Shown here: positions 63,905-64,000 of the stretch, piece by piece
Position numbering within the stretch: position 1 is the stretch's first letter
Layout of the letters: every line of letters begins with the position of its first letter
Assembly: GCF_000348925.1 (NCBI RefSeq)
Contig: NZ_AODQ01000008.1
Span: 1 to 64,000 of the forward strand
Length of the DNA stretch: 64,000 nt
Reading direction: 5' to 3'
Source of the DNA: Cesiribacter andamanensis AMV16
GTDB lineage: Bacteria > Bacteroidota > Bacteroidia > Cytophagales > Cyclobacteriaceae
Position numbers and translations under genes: made by a program
The notes under the pieces: model-generated
Told to the model about the DNA's origin: nothing
What the model saw: the letters and a program-made list of their open reading frames with translations, nothing else
The model's database searches: none

Positions 63905-64000
63905 CTACCGCTGGCGGATGCGGCCCCAGCGCTTCATCAGGGGCAATACCTGCTGCAGGGGAAGCGCCTCTATGGTGCGGCCCTGAAATCCCTGCATGCG
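63905..64000 (-). CDS. C-terminal 31 codons of an unidentified gene (partial)
   Basis: An open frame enters from the right edge and ends at a TAG (63905-63907). The visible residues include 'MQGFQGRTIEALPLQQ' and end 'MKRWGRIRQR', a basic tail. Nothing in this short piece identifies a family. It lies on the same strand as the propeller lipoprotein gene, 156 bases upstream of it. The base and codon use look coding-like. Confidence 0.55.
   Translation of the reverse strand, partial: RMQGFQGRTIEALPLQQVLPLMKRWGRIRQR

Overview
This 64 kb window looks like chromosome of a gliding-type Bacteroidota, most likely order Cytophagales. The evidence is a gldH gliding lipoprotein next to a RicT/PSP1-type protein with the Cys-rich start seen in Bacteroidota; a TamL-type BamA-family lipoprotein; GWxTD, DUF2723, WG-repeat and MORN-repeat proteins; and repeated TAnnTTTG elements, the -7 box of Bacteroidota, a short distance before start codons (cysC, cysQ, kdsD, hemA, purC, the STAS gene, mscS). 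The DNA is GC-rich except for the central glycan block, above all 14029-15984, which is visibly AT-rich. I see no rRNA or tRNA gene, no CRISPR array, no transposase and no prophage.

Layout. 1-647: start of a LegC-type aminotransferase, cut by the window edge. 1071-4993: sulfate activation, cysC-cysD-cysN (minus) divergent from cysQ (plus), making PAPS and removing PAP, with no sulfite-forming reductase in view. 5102-18858: surface-glycan locus with one GT4 and one GT2 glycosyltransferase, six large polytopic membrane proteins (several GT-C like), and the WecE/WecD pair that makes dTDP-Fuc4NAc. 18902-28821: secreted TPR protein, frameshifted DUF2723 protein, methyltransferase, GWxTD protein, frameshifted rlmB, mannose-1-phosphate guanylyltransferase and kdsD. 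28895-34196: recQ, purD, ricT, gldH. 34636-42665 (minus): TPR histidine kinase, beta-propeller lipoprotein, giant SF1 helicase, triple-HhH ComEA-like protein. 42723-44771: NSS sodium symporter with a 46-residue MetS-like partner. 45155-50770: hemA, then secreted repeat proteins (WG, MORN_2, EGF-like). 50817-64000: desaturase, D-threonine-aldolase-like enzyme, purC, STAS, RNase Z, queuosine-precursor transporter, TrmH methyltransferase, TamL, MscS, MaoC, MarC, a second beta-propeller lipoprotein, and the last 31 codons of an unidentified gene.

How the genes fit together. Much of the window serves the cell surface: nucleotide-sugar synthesis (LegC, WecE/WecD, GDP-mannose, arabinose-5-phosphate for Kdo), glycan assembly, sulfation potential, outer-membrane assembly (TamL) and lipoproteins (GldH, beta-propellers, EGF-like). 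Three genes (DUF2723, rlmB, WG-repeat) are each broken by a single-base change in a poly-A run. This suggests sequencing or assembly error more than decay. I did not find a convincing new defence or mobile system. The least explained items are the giant SF1 helicase with a nuclease-like tail, the inverted/tandem repeat composite at 23410-23650, and the perfect 28-bp inverted repeat at 34492-34584.
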